From: CAVVEQ01 sp963802095
GTDB taxonomy: Bacteria > Chloroflexota > Anaerolineae > Anaerolineales > Anaerolineaceae
Reading direction: 5' to 3'
NCBI GenBank assembly: GCA_963802095.1
Contig: CAWDHI010000006.1
Span: 93,359-157,358 of the forward strand
DNA: 64,000 nucleotides
Shown here: positions 60,955 to 64,000 of the stretch, piece after piece
How positions within the stretch are numbered: the stretch's first letter is position 1
Layout of the letters: every line of letters begins with the position of its first letter
Made by a program: the position numbers and the translations under genes
The notes under the pieces: model-generated
The model's database searches: none
Seen by the model: the letters and a program-made list of their open reading frames with translations, nothing else
What the model was told of the DNA's origin: nothing

Positions 60955-61701
60955 TTATTGCACACATCGGAAAATATTTGTATCATAGGATGGTTCGATA
61001 GAATGGTTGGGTGGAATCACAATGAAATTCGAAGATGTACCAGTCCATTCACCATTGAGCAGTTGGCGAAAAAGAACCAGATCTCCTGCTAGATTTTCAA
61101 AAGCCCAACCTCTTTGGGTGGCTTCCAGGCGAACTTTTTGTAAGGATTCTTCATCATTATGAATATTCGAATCGATATATACAGCTCTATTATAGTGAGA
61201 TTGCCACCCACCCATCACTTCCATCAGGTATTCTGCGTTTTCTTTGCCATACTTGATAACGAAACTGTCATATTGTTTTGATAATTCTTCTTCGGATATG
61301 GGACCCATTGAAGTAAATTTACCCTCGCTGTCGGCTCTTTCCAGGAAATCCTGCGAATACCAATAAGTTCCCGGATTACTTTCAAATTGTGCCTGGTATT
61401 TTTGCGGGTCGCCAAGGAGCAGGGAAATACAGTCGTGAACACAAGGGATCACCAGTTGGATCGAGCGAGCCTTTAAGCCAGCCGTTCCATTACCGCATAA
61501 ACCATATCCAAGCAAAATTGCATCATAGCTGCGACTTTCAGCTTGATCGATATGGCGTTGAATAGATTCCTTGAGTTTTTCTGGCTGGTTGTGTAATCCG
61601 CGTTCGATTAACTCAATGTCGATGACCAAAGGAGAATATGCCGCTGAAAGGTAAAGCGGTCGGGCAAATATCTCGCAGGCGATACATAACAATCTTGTCA
61701 A
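60955..61701 (-). CDS. DUF1638 family protein
   Basis: 248 residues. RLLCIACEIFARPLYLSAAY and DAILLGYGLCGNGTAGLKAR, then LVIPCVHDCISLLLG are the DUF1638 motifs, with conserved cysteines. The family is of unknown function and typically encoded with corrinoid-dependent methyltransferases, as here. It overlaps the upstream methyltransferase stop by 4 bases. Confidence 0.85.
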   Translation of the reverse strand: MTRLLCIACEIFARPLYLSAAYSPLVIDIELIERGLHNQPEKLKESIQRHIDQAESRSYDAILLGYGLCGNGTAGLKARSIQLVIPCVHDCISLLLGDPQKYQAQFESNPGTYWYSQDFLERADSEGKFTSMGPISEEELSKQYDSFVIKYGKENAEYLMEVMGGWQSHYNRAVYIDSNIHNDEESLQKVRLEATQRGWAFENLAGDLVLFRQLLNGEWTGTSSNFIVIPPNHSIEPSYDTNIFRCVQ

Positions 61702-62684
61702 TCAGAATGCTCGCGCACCACCCTGTAGAATGCGTCCAAATTCTCAACCGGAGTGTGGGGCGGTATATCGCATCCCGAGGAGATAATGAAGTTCTTATAC
61801 AGTGAGGTAAGGCTCATTAAATCTGATGTTTGTGCCTCCACTTCAGCTATCGTGCCACTATGAAAAACGGCTGTAGGGTCCAGATTACCGGCGATAATCA
61901 CCTCACTGCCAACTTGTGTTATCGCCTGACTCATATCCATTGGAGCACCAAAATGAAAGATCTCGGCCCCCGCCTCCAATATTTTTGGCAAATGCGCGAT
62001 TTTCGCGCCGCAGTTATGGAGCAAGATCGTAAAATTATCGGTTTGGGATTTATCCACGATTTCCTTTACAAACGCCGAGGAAAACTTTGCCAATCCTCTT
62101 GGCGAAAGCAAGCCCGCGGCGGGCTCAGCCATGATCACTCCATCGACACCCTGATCTCGAAAAGCTAGAACGTATTCAATCAAAAACTGAGTTACTTTCT
62201 CTAATAATCGTTCTGCTTGATCGGGATCGGTCAAGGACAATTCGAGTATTTCGCTAACGCCGAAAAGACCGGCCAGCCAGCGAAAAAGGGCCAATAGACT
62301 CCCCCCAGCACCGGGATGACCATTCGCCTGGGTAACCAATTCTTGAGCAGTTTGTAAATGGACGGAGGTCCTCTTATCTCCCGCTGATGGAATGGTTAGC
62401 CGGTCGATTTCCTCCCCGGTTGTGACCAGGCGGTCGATCACAGTTGGAATATCATCATCGGACATTCTAATTTCACTTCCAAAAGTTTCTGCTTCAGCAC
62501 TCAAATCCATGGCAGTAAGCATTACTGGAGTGTGAAATCGTTCGTGCAAAGCCAGCACCGCTTCTGTTTGATGTTGGGCACTCGTCACAGCGTCTTTTAC
62601 CGATGCACCTGTGATTTCAAGCCCAGCATAGACGCCGATCGGCATCGGAATTCGGGTAGGTGAGTCCAAGAACAAATCTGCCAA
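61698..62684 (-). CDS. uroporphyrinogen decarboxylase-like methyltransferase (MtaA/MtbA-like)
   Basis: 328 residues with the UroD-fold. Zinc ligands of the MtaA/MtbA type are present: His223-x-Cys225 in LLHNCGAK and Cys305 in SSGCDIPP. GVMIAEPAAGLLSPRGLAKF is the conserved central loop. These enzymes move the methyl group from a corrinoid protein to a thiol acceptor (coenzyme M in methanogens; another acceptor such as tetrahydrofolate in bacteria). The adjacent corrinoid protein is its presumed partner. Confidence 0.88.
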   Translation of the reverse strand: MADLFLDSPTRIPMPIGVYAGLEITGASVKDAVTSAQHQTEAVLALHERFHTPVMLTAMDLSAEAETFGSEIRMSDDDIPTVIDRLVTTGEEIDRLTIPSAGDKRTSVHLQTAQELVTQANGHPGAGGSLLALFRWLAGLFGVSEILELSLTDPDQAERLLEKVTQFLIEYVLAFRDQGVDGVIMAEPAAGLLSPRGLAKFSSAFVKEIVDKSQTDNFTILLHNCGAKIAHLPKILEAGAEIFHFGAPMDMSQAITQVGSEVIIAGNLDPTAVFHSGTIAEVEAQTSDLMSLTSLYKNFIISSGCDIPPHTPVENLDAFYRVVREHSD

Positions 62685-62701
62685 ATTTAGTTCTCATCCG
62701 G

Positions 62702-63347
62702 TTACTCCTTTCCCATTAACCGGCTTGCAATAACAACAGCCTGACTGGCGTCAGGCGCATAACCATCCGCGCCAATTTCATCTGCATATTTCTGAGAAAT
62801 AGGTGCTCCACCAATAATTATCTTCAAGGCCTTTACGAACCCCATTATGCTTCGAGAAATTGCAGGGTTTTTTCCATATTCACCATGGTGGTTGTTAAGC
62901 AATGCCGACATCCCCACAATATCCGGTTTGTGAGTATTTATCGCCTCGAGGAATTTTTCCGGAGCTACATCAGTGCCCAAGTCGATTATCTGGAACCCAG
63001 ATCCTTCAAGCATCATACTGACAAGGTTTTTTCCAATTTCATGAAGATCTCCTTTTACTGTACCAATGACCACTTTGCCTAATCGGTTTTATGTCCTGGG
63101 CAACCAGGATCGGACGCAGGATTATCATTCCGGATTGCATCGCCCTCGCAGAAATCAACATTTCAGGCACAAAATATTCGCCATCTTCGAACAATTGCCC
63201 AACTTCTTTCATTGCAGCAATCAAACCGCCATTTAATATTGTCTCCGCTTCAATACCGTTATCCAGGGCAAGTTGAACTTTTTCTTTTACTTCGCTTGCA
63301 TTTCCATTTACAACAGCAGAATATACTTCTTGTACGAGATTTTCCAT
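62702..63347 (-). pseudogene. corrinoid (cobalamin-binding) methyltransferase protein, one frameshift
   Basis: The N-terminal helical domain (from ATG 63347, GGAGG upstream: VQEVYSAVVNGNASEVKEKV; GLIAAMKEVGQLFEDGEYFV; PEMLISARAM) is followed by a frame change near 63075 and the B12-binding domain GTVKGDLHEIGKNLVSMMLE (D-x-H-x-x-G, His is the cobalt ligand), VGMSALLNN and IIIGGAPIS. Together they form a 210-residue MtaC/MtbC-type protein. Only one indel separates the halves, so this may be a consensus error in a working gene. Confidence 0.88.
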
Positions 63348-63494
63348 GATTCCTCCATTATTTTTGACTATTTACAACAAATCCATTTGACTTGTATGAT
63401 TATTATATTCCGGTTAACATTAAAAATCCGGAATTTGAAAAACCCCAATCCAGTCCTCTATTGACGAGCAGCGTTATTGATTACAAAAACTATC

Positions 63495-64000
63495 CTAGAT
63501 TTCATACTCGGATAATCTAATCTTGTTACGATCAAGATTTGGCACAATAGAATAAATGAACTTATTCTCATCTTCCGGAAGCCCATCAGCCTTTCTCGAT
63601 AAATTATCCAACCACCGCATTTCATGTTTTGAGAAGGATAATTCATTGGAAATAACAGCCTCCGAAGTGTTCGAAGTGTAACTTGAGCGGCTTTGCGAGT
63701 CCGCAGGTAAGACGTAGGTTCATTGATGATTTCTTTAGCGATATCCAGAACAATGTCTGGCTTGAGGACATAAGCCTGCGGATCCAAGTTTGAATCAGAT
63801 TCCACCGACCAATCACGTAGATTTAAAGCTGCTCTTTTACCATGACTTGATGCAGTATTCATCAAACGGGTAGCATAGATTATTTGCTCAAGAGAAACCG
63901 TTGGAGCCATTCCCCCAAGCAATTTAATATTATTTACTGATTCGTTACTCCATAAATCCGGTACAGCCTTAGCGATGTTACCGATGGGGGAGAGATGCGC
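63495..64000 (-). pseudogene. mtaB: methanol:corrinoid methyltransferase (MtaB-like), partial, frameshifted
   Basis: The right edge cuts off the N-terminus. The visible part reads SPIGNIAKAVPDLWSNESVN, NIKLLGGMAPTVSLEQIIYA, RLMNTASSHGKRAALNLRDW, then SVESDSNLDPQAYVLKPDIV. These are C-terminal blocks of MtaB as I recall the family. A frame change near 63680 leads to EAVISNELSFSKHEMRWLDN and the end YSIVPNLDRNKIRLSEYEI with a stop at 63495. Zinc ligands would lie upstream. It is the first gene of the corrinoid operon; a 147-base leader separates it from the corrinoid protein gene. Confidence 0.7.

Overview
The window reads as a chromosomal segment of an anaerobic Chloroflexota bacterium, most likely class Anaerolineae. 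The basis is inference: an Elp3-like start in the style of that phylum, a VorB-type 2-oxoacid:ferredoxin oxidoreductase, corrinoid methyltransferases, many small uncharacterised membrane proteins and acetyltransferases, and GC-rich genes interrupted by AT-rich inserts. No rRNA gene, CRISPR array or insertion sequence was recognised. Many otherwise recognisable genes carry frameshifts or in-frame stops. Several are repaired by restoring a single base in a homopolymer, so part of this is probably consensus error rather than true decay.

Left third (1-23,500): accessory genes. These are an Elp3 fragment, acetyltransferases (three tandem, damaged paralogues at 9.3-10.7 kb), an XRE regulator with a palindromic operator, an ABC exporter operon (4.1-6.2 kb), an AT-rich restriction island (GIY-YIG, Mrr, small unknown; 12.8-15.2 kb), a lipoprotein, an ECF sigma factor with a very large anti-sigma-like membrane protein (16.3-19.5 kb), and assorted membrane proteins.

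Middle (23,500-37,400): a small island bounded by a degenerate tRNA-Lys copy and the intact tRNA-Lys gene, carrying an integrase fragment and a protein made of three RidA domains in one chain. It is followed by a Ser/Thr kinase with a beta-propeller sensor, lysS, a SatD/DUF3307 pair behind a triple-repeat promoter, a SEFIR (TIR-like) gene with in-frame stops, greA, and a four-gene 2-oxoacid:ferredoxin oxidoreductase operon with its own terminator.

The most striking system lies at 37,617-43,923. It is a single-strand operon for a complete ubiquitin-like conjugation pathway: an E1-like enzyme fused to a GntR DNA-binding domain, a membrane protein with a RING-like zinc finger, a ubiquitin-like/E2 fusion, a free ubiquitin-like protein of identical length to the fused one, a JAMM deconjugase, a membrane FHA protein and a secreted vWA protein.

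Right third (44,000-64,000): DUF1697, a metallophosphoesterase, an acyl-ACP thioesterase, and a large operon (46.6-56.2 kb: DeoR, amidohydrolase, SIS isomerase/deaminase, ABC sugar importer, GH4 glycosidase, PfkB kinase, GatZ-type aldolase subunit), which fits uptake and tagatose-pathway breakdown of a galactose or galactosamine-containing sugar. Then come a glycosyltransferase, DegV, a PlsY-like protein, and a minus-strand methanol/methyl-compound:corrinoid methyltransferase operon (MtaB-, MtaC- and MtaA-like, DUF1638, ferredoxin/ASKHA activator) running off the right end.
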